In this document: in pieces, positions 23,490 through 36,500 of the stretch
How positions within the stretch are numbered: position 1 is the stretch's first letter
Layout: the number at the start of each line of letters is the position of its first letter
Source: Nemania diffusa
Taxonomy: Eukaryota; Ascomycota; Sordariomycetes; Xylariales; Xylariaceae
Assembly: GCA_038501195.1 (NCBI GenBank)
Contig: JBBPUQ010000006.1
Location: 3,038,001-3,102,000 of the forward strand
DNA: 64,000 nt
Direction of reading: 5' to 3'
Position numbers and translations under genes: made by a program
Notes under the pieces: model-generated
What the model was told of the DNA's origin: nothing
The model's input: only the letters and a program-made list of their open reading frames with translations
Database searches by the model: none

Positions 23490-26353
23490 CTCGCCCCCTT
23501 CCTGTAATGCCTTGAGGTTAGCATCGTGACTAAATAAGTGCTGCGTACCTGGGTAGGTGGTGTAGTGAATAGCCCGAGAAGCATATGTCGGTCCGGAAGC
23601 GACGTACCCGACTAATATTATAATAAGTGTTATTCATCGTATAAGTCGTGTGTTCAGTGTGGCCTATTCGGTCGCCGATTTAACTCATAAGTCCCTTACT
23701 TTTACGTTTCCTTCCGCTCCGCAGTGCTTAGTTTTCTCTGGTTCTTCTTGAATTTGACGAGAGCAACCCCAGTCCCAGCTCGACGAAGATCTTGTTTGTA
23801 ACATCGCAGCATGGCTCACGGCCCGGGGTCAGGGAATCGTATTCTTTTCTATCCCTCCATGCCCGGTCCCATGCCCACTGATCCTCGCCGCACTTACCAC
23901 ATTTCTACAGTAGGAATATATGGTACAATTAGGATTGTGGTGACATCGTGATCACCTATAAAAATCCTAGGGTGGTTATATTTAGATCAGCTGTGGGGGA
24001 TGAATCGGACCTCACCACAGCGACTGTCCGCCCCTAAGTTCAACACCCTTGTCCTTCGGCACAGGCGACGACAGAGCTAAACTGGTAGTATGCCCCATAC
24101 CAGAATGTCACAAGCTTGGCAACATATGCACTGCACTAGATACCCAATACAACCTGCGAGGGACCGAAATCCTCCCCGTTGTGCGCTGAAGGAAGCGCAC
24201 TAGGCCCTAGCAGGTAGCCCCGGGTCACTACAGCTCCTTTCTCACGGCACAGCCCGTTTATCACACCATGAGCTAAGTACGCAGTACGCGGCGGGAGCTC
24301 GTGTGTCAGAATTTAGTCGTGCAAATTCTGCCGTGAACGGCATTTTCGGTATCGGCATAGGAAGAATAAACTTCTTTCTAGATTGCGCTCTCCGCTGATT
24401 TTCGCTTTAGCGCAAGTATGTACAATCAAAAAAGTCCCGGACCGCTAATATATTGGCGACTATTTGTAGCATACCTTGTCTTGTACGCAGTCTACGTAGT
24501 CAGCTGCGCTATGTACCTTCTAGCCTTACTAATCAAACGTCTAAAATAAATAAAAACACCCTATAGATAGTATTGTTTGTTGGTGAGCTATTGTCACGTT
24601 GGCACATGCAGTGTACCGATATTGTAGTGCTGACATAACAATAATTCTATCAATAACCAGTCGGATTGGCACCACCCCCCCAAACTGACGCAGTGCGGTA
24701 TCACTCACTCAATAAACATATAAACTATGAAAAATTCATAGACATCTAGAACACCTAGGTAAAATGTCAATACTTACGTAAGTTCGTACGGCATAATGCC
24801 CGTTTGTAGGTAGGTGAATTCATTTCTTCGCATCGGACACGACGAGTCGTCCTTGGCTGGTGTACCTATTTTTAGCATAAAGCCCACGACATGTCTCGGA
24901 GTATTGCACCTATAAAAGACTGCCTGTCCTGCCTCTTTCCGCACACTACGAGTCACTCAATTGCCCATATAAATGGAATAGGTACCGAGAAACTGTAAGG
25001 CACTTCTCGTTCCTCTATATACTTAGCTATTTATCGCCTAGTCTATTTAAATAGCGCATCTAAATAGGTAGGTAGTGTATATACTTAGGTTAGAGAGCAT
25101 ACATCCCTATCCAAAATCGGGACCAAATACCGGCATAGGGATCGAGTTTGTCATGCCCAATTGCTTAGCCTTGAATGAATAGTAGTAACCTCGCTCCAGG
25201 AAATTGTAATTACTTCAATCTCGTGGCAGTGCTTTCTAGTGATTTCTAGTACACACTTTCGTCTCATTAAGTATTACGTGTTTGGTATCCAGTCTCACGG
25301 ATCCTTCAGGAAAGGAATCGCTGACCTTTCCGACAGGCCTTAAACACACTTATAACGCTTGTTTCTCACTTCCTTTCTCCCTTACCTCTCGATCTCTCTC
25401 CTTTCGGCCCCTTCCTACTCATCCTCGCCTCTCTCATCTACCCCTCTATCGTGATCTCAAACTCAATGTTGACCATCTATTTACTTACGATCCTGACCGC
25501 CTTGTTATCTACCGTATTCTGCGTAACCTTTATTTCTACTATGCATGGGTACGGCGCATTTACCTGCTGGTTAACACGTTGAGAGAAGATCTGAGGAGGA
25601 TCGGATCGGATCATATCAGCTCATCTTCGCTTAACCTTTGACTGGCGAACAATTCTCTCCTCGTCGACCGATGCAACGCTCGATGGTTGTATATATGGAA
25701 GCTGAACCACACAATGCGACCCTGACGTGCCACGTGAGACGAGGTGTGTGGGCTGCAGCATGGCCATCCATATCTGATGCACATCGCTACCTGCACATCT
25801 TAGGGATCGAGGATTACCCCTGACGCATGCATCAGTACTCTCTCGGCACCGTAGATCTTGCGACTGGCGCAAAACAATCCCTATGTCCAGTACACTCTTA
25901 TGCCCATCACTGCTATTCCGACCAGATTGGATTCATCTCGTAGTTTAACTGATGGTGCCCGTTCTTAGCACCATCTCTCTCTTTGGTATCTAGCTGGGTA
26001 ACGTATAGACAGGCTATTAACTCCTGTGTCTCTAGATAACACAATGCATATGGGCTCTCTGAGCGTATTTGTACAATAAAACAAGAAAAATAGGGTCGAC
26101 GCTCTATCTCGCGCGACTAAGTTAACTTCCCCTCAATGGTAGTAGTATGAATTTCGCTTTTTTCACCTCTGAAATGCCCAAAAATCTAAGCAAAGCTGGG
26201 GTATGCTCCGTGTCGGTTACGCCAAATGCAACATTAGGCCGCGCTGGTCGCGCTCCATCATCCGTACATGCGCCGTGTAATGATTGTATATGGAGTAACC
26301 AGTTGGTATCGTTATTATGCTGCCGCCTTCGCTGATCCAACCTAAATGCTCCC
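23490..26353. other. Gene-free interval of about 2.9 kb
   Basis: AT-rich DNA with no supported gene. A 13-base word AGGGTGGTTATAT at 23969-23981 recurs at 60378-60390 within an LTR-like segment, so a decayed repeat may be present. A 119-codon open frame at 25282-25641 is rich in Ser/Leu/Pro from pyrimidine-rich sequence and shows no domain; I leave it out. The left end is the promoter of the tail-anchored protein gene. Confidence 0.5.
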
Positions 26354-28946
26354 TTAGTTGTCGTTGCCGCCTCCACCTATTTTCCCAGCGCCCACATCGA
26401 TAAATAAATCAACCAAGTCGACTGAGTTGCCGTCACCTATTGTGATGTTACGTGCTTCATCTGTTGTGGTATTAGAGTCGGCCGTGTTGAAGAAGCTTTG
26501 AAGGAGATTCTGCGCCGACGATGCTTCGTCTACAGATGTCTCTTGCAGGACATAAAGAACCGCTATGCGTGCAAAGTCAACCACACGGTCGGTGACAGTA
26601 AAAGCACCCGTAGGCTGTGCCGTCGAGGTCGCGGTGGGGGTAGAAGTCGTCGTAGTGCTAGTTCTGGTGGATGTACTGCTCGGCTGCGTTGTGGCAGGTA
26701 AACTTGCTGTTGTTGAGGTGATGTATGTCGAAGGATTGATCGTGGGGTATCCAGTTTCCGAGGTTTTGCTAGTTTCACCGATCGTGAAGGTAGTTATAAA
26801 GATATGACCGGTTCCTACTGGTGCGTTGAAAGTAATAGTGGCGTCAATTCCGGGTAGAAGGGTGAGAGTGATGTCATTATCAACCGAGTCACCAGCTGCT
26901 GCAGCCAGTGCAGAAGAACCATCACCTCCGAGATCAACACTTTTCCCTTGATCATCCTCTGCGCGGAGCGACTGTCCATCAAACGTTACCAGTGCATTCT
27001 CAGCATTGCAAGAGAGCCCATTGGAGCTAAACTTGGAGATGATAGAGGCCGCACTGAGAGGAATGGAAAAGTTTGTTTGTGCTTCGAGCACAAGTCTCGG
27101 GATTGCCTGCCCGATTGTTACGTTGCTAATCGTAGTAGCATCTTCTGTTTCAAGTGTCGTCGTTGTGCAGCCTTGCGTTGTCGGAATTGTGCAATTTTTG
27201 CCAGTGAAACCGTTAGAACAGATGCAGGAACATTGACCTTGGCTGACAACACTCGTCCCGCCATTAGCACAAGGGAGCTGCTGCATGCAATTCTGCGCCG
27301 GTTGCGTGTTATCCTTCTTGTTCACAACAAGAAGCTCGACGGGGACCAAGACCGCGGCGACGATGATAGCTATAACAAGAAACAGTACAAGTAGAAATCC
27401 CCAGAGAGGCAAACCGCAACACCGACGCTTATTTTTAGACTTCTCAGACCCATCTAAGTCTGTGGGCTGTTCTCCTTCTCTTGTGGGCGGATTTAAAGCA
27501 CGCTGAGGCAATGGCCAGGAAGCAATGCTCTGCCGCATGCTACGTCGGCTTGCAGGAGGGGGAAATGCAGCGAGCATGTCTGATAGACCTGACTGATGTC
27601 TATCTAATTCATCTGTAGAACTCATTAGCCAGGGTCCTTGTGGAGATATTTTCATACTACGAACAATAATCGTTTTTCTCTTCGTCCCTACCATATATCT
27701 CTTCTGGAAAGTCGAGATCGTCGAACCGGCTGGCAGGTCTCTTGCCTCTGTCCATCAGTGACGCAAGTCTAGTCGCTCGTCGAATTAGGTCTGGTAAACT
27801 AGTAAGACTGCCTCGCGCCTCGGCTGCTCTAACTGCATCAATATCAAGACGTGGCGGCCGTCGGAGACCTGACAGTCTCGGGGCCTTTAGTTGCGGATCC
27901 CTCCTTGGTACTGTCGATGGATCTGTTGCACTTGCGCTTTCGAACGCATTCAACATGGTGTCAGGAGTCAATCCCGAGCCTCGAGGGTTCTTGGCAAGAT
28001 TTTGCGACGAGGAACTAGACGAGCCATCAACATAGCCAGTACCACTAGCAAAAGGGCTGTCTTGTATAGGTTTCGGTATAGGTCGTTGTGGTATCGGGGA
28101 TGGTCTATCAGTAGCCTTCGTAGTCACAAGAGATGGTTTTCCCCTTTTCCCTATACTGGCGCTCCTCACCAAGCGGCTGTCATCTGCATCGTCGCTAATA
28201 AATGACTCTTCTGCTATCGATTCGTCGAAGTAAAGGTCGTTTTGGCTACCCGGCGAAAGATTCCCGAAACTCTCCGGGATCGCGGCGCTAGAAGCGTACG
28301 AGGTATGTGACCTAACCCTCGGGCTCTCTTCTGGAATGGGGGACACGAATGAAGCAGTAGAGTAGAAGGAGGAATCGCCTCTTCGCGAAGACGGCGGAGG
28401 ACCAAGATTTACACTTCGCCTTGAAGGGACCCCAGGTGCAGCCACAGGTAAGGGAAAATCGGGTATCGATCCAACTGACGAAAGGGTTGAAGGCCTGGAC
28501 GATTGGGTGACTGGGGTCTCTGGGGTCAGAGGTTCTGAAGCCCTTGAACTCTGCGGCGTATACTGGAAAGAGGGCGTATGGTCTTGAACGCGAGAGCTGT
28601 CCAAAATTGATGGGACTCTACTAGGTCGAGGGGGCCGCTGTGGTGGTTGTGATCGCCCGGGTGGTGGCCGATAGGATCCAGAGTCTCCGGAAGCAGTAGG
28701 CGCAACCGGGCCAGCGAGTGGCCACTGAGGGACGGGCATGGGCCTTGAGATTGGCATGCCGATTGTCCCATCTTTCATCTGTAGCCCGGCGGGCGCCTGT
28801 GGTCGTCTGGTTACCGTTGAGGGGCCTGGGATAGACAGAGGTGGTCCCCTAGGTACGCCAGCCTGGGCCTGTTCTCTCGCTCTCTTGACCGATCCTCCCA
28901 TTCTCGACGATTCATCCATGTTTCTCGCATTTTCAGATTGACTCAT
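26354..28946 (-). CDS. Transmembrane protein with EGF-like motif and Ser/Thr-rich ectodomain
   Basis: Two exons, 28946-27692 and 27612-26354, join to 837 aa; the 79-nt intron has donor GTAGGG, branch CTAAT and acceptor TACAG, and the junction reads EEIY-DELDRHQSGLSDML. Residues 1-~480 are Pro/Ser/Arg-rich and probably cytosolic; they include a helix-prone motif SLPDLIRRATRLASLMDRGK. A single membrane helix lies near 486-515 after a basic KNKRRCC stretch. It is followed by an EGF-like cysteine array (C-x5-C-x12-C-x-C-x-C-x8-C, residues ~527-559, with GFTGKNC), a beta-rich domain of about 150 residues and a Thr/Ser stretch likely to be O-mannosylated. The layout suggests a plasma-membrane or cell-wall sensor or adhesion protein; the partner is unknown. 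The C-terminus ends in a Gly/Asn run without a GPI signal. Confidence 0.84.
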
Positions 28947-31900
28947 TGAAGCCGTAATCTAAGAGCATCGATAGCCCAGATTGAATCATCAGCATCCGAC
29001 GTATTACCAATCGTGCTCCCCTGTTTCCGAAGCCTGAGCACGCAATACCAAGCCCACACGCACCCCCCAGCTGGTACCCGAGATCCAAGTCCTCGAGGTG
29101 TCGGCAACCGAAAATGCAAGTGCGTGGGCCGTCCGGGTCGCACAGGAGAATAGTCCGGAGAACTGGTTAGATGAGCCTTGCGCCGGTGCGAAAACAAATG
29201 AGACACGAGAAGCGGAAAGAGAATGCTCTAAAATTTGGCCCAAGTCGTGAAACCAATCGTCTGGAGTCTAATCCTAAACACGAGCCAGCGGTTTCGTGAA
29301 GCTTCCCATTGGCAAATCTGATTATATAAACAGTGGCAACTAATATCGGGTTGGCGATGTAGAAAACGGTGATGTACAATAGAAACACAATTGTTCGTCC
29401 TGAGCAGCGCAGCAGACTGAGGACTATTAGTTAGTTTGAAGTAAAAATGAGCGATGAACTGGGGTGTGGTGGTATGCAGCAACACATACGCACACGCACA
29501 CACACACAAGCGGGGAATGGAAAGAAGAGGAGAAGTGAAGTCCAAGAACAGACTGAGTAGGTACAATGAATGAGTGCGAAAAGTGGATGATAGTACGAAC
29601 GAGACCTCGAGCTGCAGGACGCAGATGCAGACGCAGAATGCAACCCTGACACCCACCCGACGGCAGCCAAGGACCCTGGCTCCAGTACCAGACACCCCCT
29701 TCTCTCGGGTATTCTAGGTAGCTTCTCTCACCACTGCTACACTGGCGCTACACTACTGTACGATAAGGAACGGAGCGAACAGAAACAGAATAGTCCGGCA
29801 CAGATAAACGACCGACGGGGGTGTGGAAGGAAGAAATCACCTACGCAGTACTTCAGAGGTTCCGACACATTCGATACACTCCACTCTCCTGAGAGTTGCC
29901 GGTTGTCGGTTGTTTCGCGCAGACCTAATCCGGGCGTTGAATCTATGCGGATAACGTCGAAGTGAGCGAGAACGTATTTGTATTTGTTTTAACAAGCCAG
30001 CCAGCGAGCACAACAACGTCGGCGTTTAGCGCCCTCGTGAATAGAAAGACCAGAAAGATGAGATGGAAACCGATAGCTCAGAGCCCGTAATCAACAAGGG
30101 ATGACGAAGCTGGGTAGTCGCACAGCGCACTACGCACTGCTGTCCAAGTGGACTAGAAGGAGAGGGGTGGTGGTGCTACTTGGACACCTTTCGCGTTTCA
30201 AGTGTATACACGGCACAGCTCAGCGTCAGGATAAAGGGCTGGACGACTGGACGGCAGAGCGTGGTGAGCACACTTGAGGCCTATTGCTGAGTGGAAGAGT
30301 CTTGGCCTGGTGATCACGTTGACAATCAGGCGAGCCAAAAATGGGAGAGGGTCTGAAGCCGCAAGATGTTGCCGCGTCTGTTGTTATCGTCCGGCGAAGA
30401 AGTGAACGAAATAAATGAGTGAGAAAAGTACGGACGAATGCAGTCAGTCATCCGCAAACACGCTGCACAGCTTGTGTCGTAGTCGAAGAGAGGCACCCTC
30501 ACGGAGAAGTCGGCAGCCCACAAGATAGAAAAGATAAGTGCGTAGGAATGTGCAAGTAAGTGTAAGTGTACGTTGCAGTACAGTAAAGTGGGCGGGATCT
30601 CGACGCCAGGTCAAGCAGCAGGAGAGACTGGCCGAGCGGTGTGTGCAGTAGCGCTGTATCTCGCTATCAATGTAAAAAGGTCATGAGGACATTAGATAGG
30701 TACCTAGCCAGAGTATCTACGCAGTAGTGAGAAACTGAGAAGGTGTCGCCTGCTGTGATTTAATTGAGCAAGGACAGGCTGCTTCGCCCCTGTCGAGTCC
30801 GAATGCCTGGTTCACGTTTATTCGCTCACAAATTAACAAATTACTGTATCTGGATTCTAGGCACATAAAAATTTATACCAAGCACCTACCACGCCCCCAC
30901 ATCGAAAACAGCGAGACGAAGCAGCAAACAACTTAGCTCAACGTTCACCGTTCGATGACTCTACTATTTACAACTAACTCGGAAAAGAAATGAAGAAAGA
31001 CAAACGTCAACTAATAAGGTTGGAAGATTCGACATTGGCATCCCATGTACTGTAGATGTGCCGACCTATCATAGCGTTTCAGATCGTGTATAATACACTA
31101 GGGTAGGTACGGTATACATACGCTACTCTACATTAGGGACTATACTGTATGTATGTACAAGTAGATACAGTACATACATATGTACAGCACTACGCATACC
31201 TACGCAGCAGCAGGTACCTGACTTCCCAAGATCCCAAGCCTATTCCAGGGGCGTTCAGATGACCTAAGCAGGGGTCACCCCCAACAGGGCCAGGGATCCT
31301 CACCCAATCAAGTCTGTGTGCCTGGAAGTTAAAACACTAGCGTCCGTGACCTGTGAAGAGCCCCCGTGCACTCAACTTATGTACGGCTCCTCGCCCCGAC
31401 TCTCTTACTACTCCAGGACAAGCTCTTTAGTTCTCATACCTCTTAACGTTAGGCTCTTATCTACTAGGTACTGCCTTCTCGATGTAATAGTCAATCCACT
31501 TACCTAGTCTGCCTATTGTAGGTGTTCTGAACGACTATACTGTAAACTACTACCGCGTAGATAGATACTATTGAAGTTCAGCAGAGATAGCGTGCCAAGT
31601 GCATCGTAACTGGGATAATTTACCTACACCACTCTCTTCTTATGAATGGTACGACGTTACCTTAGCACAAGTACTACGCATGGGTAGTAGTATGTAGATG
31701 CATAGACGCTCCTAGGAACGTGGGTAAATACCGTGCTTCGTGACGATGGACTCGTGGTCAGCCTCCTTTTCTTCCACTGTTGTGCCTTGCTGCGCCATGA
31801 GGCGCAAAATTATTACGCACTACTGCGTAAAGGTCTCATCCGCCACTCGATAATTTCGTGCGACCTGGTTGTCACAACAGCCGCTGTATTCTAGGGCAGT

Positions 31901-33559
31901 GATGGGTAGAACGGCCATCTCAAGATGATACAAACGGCGGATTCCACGTGGGACCATTCTCCCGGTTTGGCTAATCTCCGAATCCAGATACACTAAACAA
32001 GCCTCAACTTGATACAAACCGTTCGTAAGCTCTACTTTAGCGTGTTCCTTCCCCGGGCCTCTCGCTTCAATAGAGCCGGCTCAACAGAGCTAACGTACAG
32101 CATTCCTACACTAGATAGGTACTGTAAGTAAGTAGGGTATTTAATCGCGTCATCGTTAGTTGCGGTCTATGTAGGTGGGAAAAAATGGCTATACCGCTAT
32201 AGCCTGAGATGACAGGATGAGAAAGTGGTATTTCTTTTTGATCGTGTTGTAAAAGATTTTGAGTAGTCATCGACAGTATACTTCTTCTACTTACTGTAAC
32301 ACTAATTTAAGAATGTAAAATGAAAAGCATACCCATACAAACACCCCAGTGCCGTTTATGCTCAAATTTCGTTTACACATAACTGACATCATCATCCCTA
32401 CATAAACAGATCATGCTAAGAAGCAGGGTGCTCACCCTGGCTTAAATGCAAGGAGAAGCGAATACGTATGGCTATGACTAACCAGTCGCGTCTCGCGACG
32501 CGTCTCTCAACTGACTGACTGGATGGCTGTAATACCTTACGTGGCTGGCTGCTGGGTACTCACTTGTATGTGAACAAGGGAATCATAACCCATGACGATA
32601 AAATATCACATGATTGGAATACTAGAAGTTAACCGATGCCATCTCCTAGATCAGCCATTTCCCCAAAGAAACGTCCAATTACACAACAGAGTAGACATAT
32701 TCTAAGAACAAAGCATATCATGTTCCACGCAGGTGAGAACGCCCACCCAGGAAAGTTCAATTGGGCACCGAAGAGACATAAGCAAACTATTTACTTATAA
32801 GCTAAGAAAAGGCAAGAGGTTATATGGAGCAATGATTGAGATTATAAGTAGAACTTCTCTCCAGATTTTCAATTTAGCTTAAGAAATATCTCTCCACTGA
32901 TCCTACTCTGCTCCTAGCCCCAGGAAATCCTCTGTGTAGCTGGAATGGCTGGCCAGGAAAAAAAAACAAATATTAAAGCCCCGCAGTTGAGGGTAAGGGA
33001 ATAATGGAGGACTACAAAAGACAATTTATCAAAGTCAAGGTGTGCCTTGGCCTCCCACCACCCAGTGCACTTTATTTCCCATTGTTAAGCATCTTGTAGA
33101 TGCAGAGCCAAGATATTACTGTATACTATATAGAAGAGGACATACTGTGCGCTGCGAGAAGCGCGAACTGTACAGCTTTATATAGCAAGCCAAGTAACTA
33201 ACTTACTCATAGTTATAATTCATTTTAAGCCCGTAGAATAGCCCGCGTTTAACTTGTGTTCAACTAGCGCTAGGTATACTCTATTATAAATCGATATATA
33301 TGTTAAGACTTAAGTGATTCGCTAATCTGGTAGCTATTCATCAACATGCTAAAGAAGTACGTGATTGATCCAGCGGGCGCTAAACGAGACGACTATAACA
33401 TTGCCAAATCCACGAAACAGGGGAGACAACATGCATACAGAATGATACCTAGACGAAAATCGCTCACAAGGGTAGTTTTTGAACCCTTTGGGCAAAATAA
33501 TATTGAAAATCCCTACCTATAGCCAACGATCCGAAGCGACCCCGACAGTGTGAACAAAG
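28947..33559. other. Gene-free interval of about 4.6 kb
   Basis: The left part is the promoter or leader region of the EGF-like protein gene; open frames there (for example 29228-29695 on minus) are Leu/Ser/Cys-rich translations of low-complexity DNA with no domain. From about 30.5 to 33.5 kb the DNA is AT-rich with TACGTA/TACCTA words and no supported exon. It forms the left border of the A-T-R cluster. Confidence 0.55.
29489..29508. repeat. (CA)n microsatellite
   Basis: A short run of CA dinucleotides with one or two CG interruptions, in the region upstream of the EGF-like protein gene. Confidence 0.75.
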
Positions 33560-36500
33560 TCAGTTCGCTACCGTGATTCCCCATTGCGCCATCCAGGTCG
33601 CTAGCCACTCTTTTTTCAGCGGCCCGAGATCCCTCAACGTGCTGCTAGCCTGCTCCGCCTTGGACGACGCGAGCCATCGTGGTCCCTGCTCAGCACCCGA
33701 GCCCGAGGCGGCGGAGGAGAAGAAGTCCAGGAGACGTATCGCCGGGTTTGTCTCGACATCGAAGTTCCCTGTTCGCTCGGCCTCCTCGACGCTTTTTCGC
33801 AGTCTTTCTACCCAGTCCTCCATGGTTACGGCGGAGATGCCACCCCCTGGGTACATGGGAATCACTGCTGCTGCGATGTCTGAGGCCCACGAGCCAGCGT
33901 GCGGGTTTACCACGTGGAAGATTCGAGCCAGGTCATCAGAGGACTCTGCCGATGCCGAACGAAGTATATCTAAAATCACCTTCGAGACTTTATCAACAGG
34001 CACCCAGTCGATACGATCTCGGCCTAGGAATGCATGAGGGAATGCTCCTAGAGCCTGTGAAGAAACAACGATCTGAACACGCGCATTAGCATCTCTAGAT
34101 CCTTTCTAGTATTATCAAGATGTATGGCGGTGCAAGCTGACTTACTGATGGTATGTACTCATGCTTGTTCCACGCACCCTGGGGCTCCTCAATAGGCCCG
34201 GCTACGATACCAACGCGACAGGTGGCTGAGCGCACACCACAAATTTTTGCCGCTTTACCGAGCAGACATTCGGATATGAGCTTGGACTCACCATACCCCA
34301 CTAGGTGCTTCGTGGTCAATTTCCAACGACAGACAACGCGCAAGCAAACACAGGTTAGGAGAGATGAGAGAGACACAAGTGTCACGTACTGTGGGCTGCC
34401 ACGCTGAGATCCGCCACTGGAGTTTCTGGAAAAGGCCCCTCTCCCTTGGATCCCTTGGATCCGCCTACCGACGACACGCTAGACACGAAAAGAAAGAAGG
34501 CGTCGTGGAGCGATGCTGCGGCCAACGAAGCCAGGTTGCGAACGCCCGCTATGCTGGGCTCGAAAAGCGCGAGCGGCCAGTTGAAGTTTACCGGCCATTG
34601 ATTGTCTTTAGCGCACAAGTTAGTCCTGGTACACACTCCATTAGGTGAGCTCATCTTACGGATAATATGTGTGACCGAGGTTCTCAGCGATTCGTATGTT
34701 TCAGATGGGAGCCCGAGTTGGGGGTTCGCTAAATTAGCCTTGAAAAATTTTACACGGCTCGGGTCTATGTTATCCAACCCTCTATTGGGACCTGTTTGTC
34801 TGTGTCTCTCAGCCGCGTCAGCGCTCCGATCTAGGCAGATTATCCTTTTGATGCCATTGTCGGCTTGCAGCTCATTAAGTATGTATGAACCCAGGGATCC
34901 TGTACTGCCAGTCAAGAGGACTACCCAGCCGCCTGTTCGCGTCACAGAACGGGTTTCCTTCGTCAAGGGTAGCGATTCGACGTATTTGTCGAGAAGCAAT
35001 TGCATCTTTGCGACTCTTTGGTCTTCGACTTCCTGTGTGTCATCCATAAGGCGCACAGATTTAGTCATATTAAACAGGGACTCGGTGAGTTGATTGAGAG
35101 TCGGGTTTGCGTAGATAGTGGTGGCCATAAGTCGACTTCCGCCAGGAGATTTGATGTTGGCCAATTTGACTTGGATACTTAGCTGTCGCGCTATGCGTAG
35201 AACCTGCAAAGAGTCGACTCCAATCTGGAAAAAGTTGTCCTCGACCTTTAAATTTTCAATGCCACTTGTCTGAACGAAAAGCTCCCGTAGTCTAGCATTG
35301 ATGCTGTCTCTACTGCTAAAATTGATCCAGTTCAACTCACTTAGGTCATAGGTTGCTGCGACCTCTTCGGCATCTTCCGCAGTATCGTAGAGGTTTTCGA
35401 TATCTTTCTCATAGAGCATGGTTGTTCGATATCGCTGTATCTTATCTTGGCCTAGATAATGGACTGGGCGTTGAGGGTCGGCGAAGAGGATATGATACTT
35501 GCCAAGCTGCCCATGAGCTGGTGCACTGAAAATATGAGGTGAGAATATTAGCTCCTGTGTGGTCAGATACATTAAACTATATCAAAGTAGGCGTATTCAC
35601 CTAGCCATACTGTTACTTGTAAAGGGGCGGTGACGAGTAATAGAAAGATAGTAAATTATATACTACTTACTGCGTATTAGCTTCAGAAATGAAGGGCTCA
35701 AGCTCACTAAGAAGTTTGTACCGTTCTTCAGCGCTGTCAGGCGGTGCTTTTCCAAGATCGATTAGTGCAGCTGGCTGGAATTTTCCTCGTCCCACTAGGC
35801 ACATGCTTAGTTAAAGTGACACTACGCGAGTAGCTTAAGTGCTATACTTGGTGTTGAAGGGATAGGGAAGGTTTGAAGTCAAGTTGGGCATAAGAATAGA
35901 GATATGTGAAGAGACTGGGATGAACTGGGATAAAACATACAAATCATGGCACCTGTGACAAGGGGGCTGCTCTGCAGAGCCGCCTCCATCAATGACGGTG
36001 ACACCTTCTCACCGTTGTTCAATACAATCACGTCGTCTTTTCTTCCTCTATATCTGTATAGAAATGGTTTGAGAGGGTCTGGGTGCCTCGAGTAAAGGTC
36101 GCCCATGGACCACTCTTGGATGTGTGGGAATGTACTAAAGATTCCTTGGTACCGGCTCAGCTTAGGGTCTCGGACAAGGAAGAGCTCATATAGACCATCC
36201 ATCCACTCTCTCATTTCAATGCCTGAGTGTGTTGGATGCCAATAGAAATAGGCCCAGTCTTCCATTGCTGGTGCCAATCTCTGTAGGCAAGCTGTCTCTG
36301 TCGATCCAAGATTGGGTATGACGCGCGTATAACGAGATATCGCCTCGCCAGCTGTATCAGAAATCGGAGCTTGTTGAACTTAATACGTGATTATCGAACG
36401 GTGTAAATTGGGGGAAGCGTACTCACCACCACTGGCTATGATATACTTGAGTTTACCCATACGCTCCAGAGACTCTACGTCGCGAGACAGCTCTTCGTAA

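Noticed and set aside
25282..25641. 119-codon open frame
   Set aside because: Pyrimidine-rich low-complexity translation with no motif; no supporting exon nearby.
27613..27691. Two overlapping genes at the EGF-like locus
   Set aside because: A canonical intron joins the two frames; the overlap is only intron translation.
29228..29695. 155-codon frame on the minus strand
   Set aside because: Crosses a CA repeat and is Leu/Cys/Ser-rich; more likely leader or promoter DNA of the EGF-like gene.
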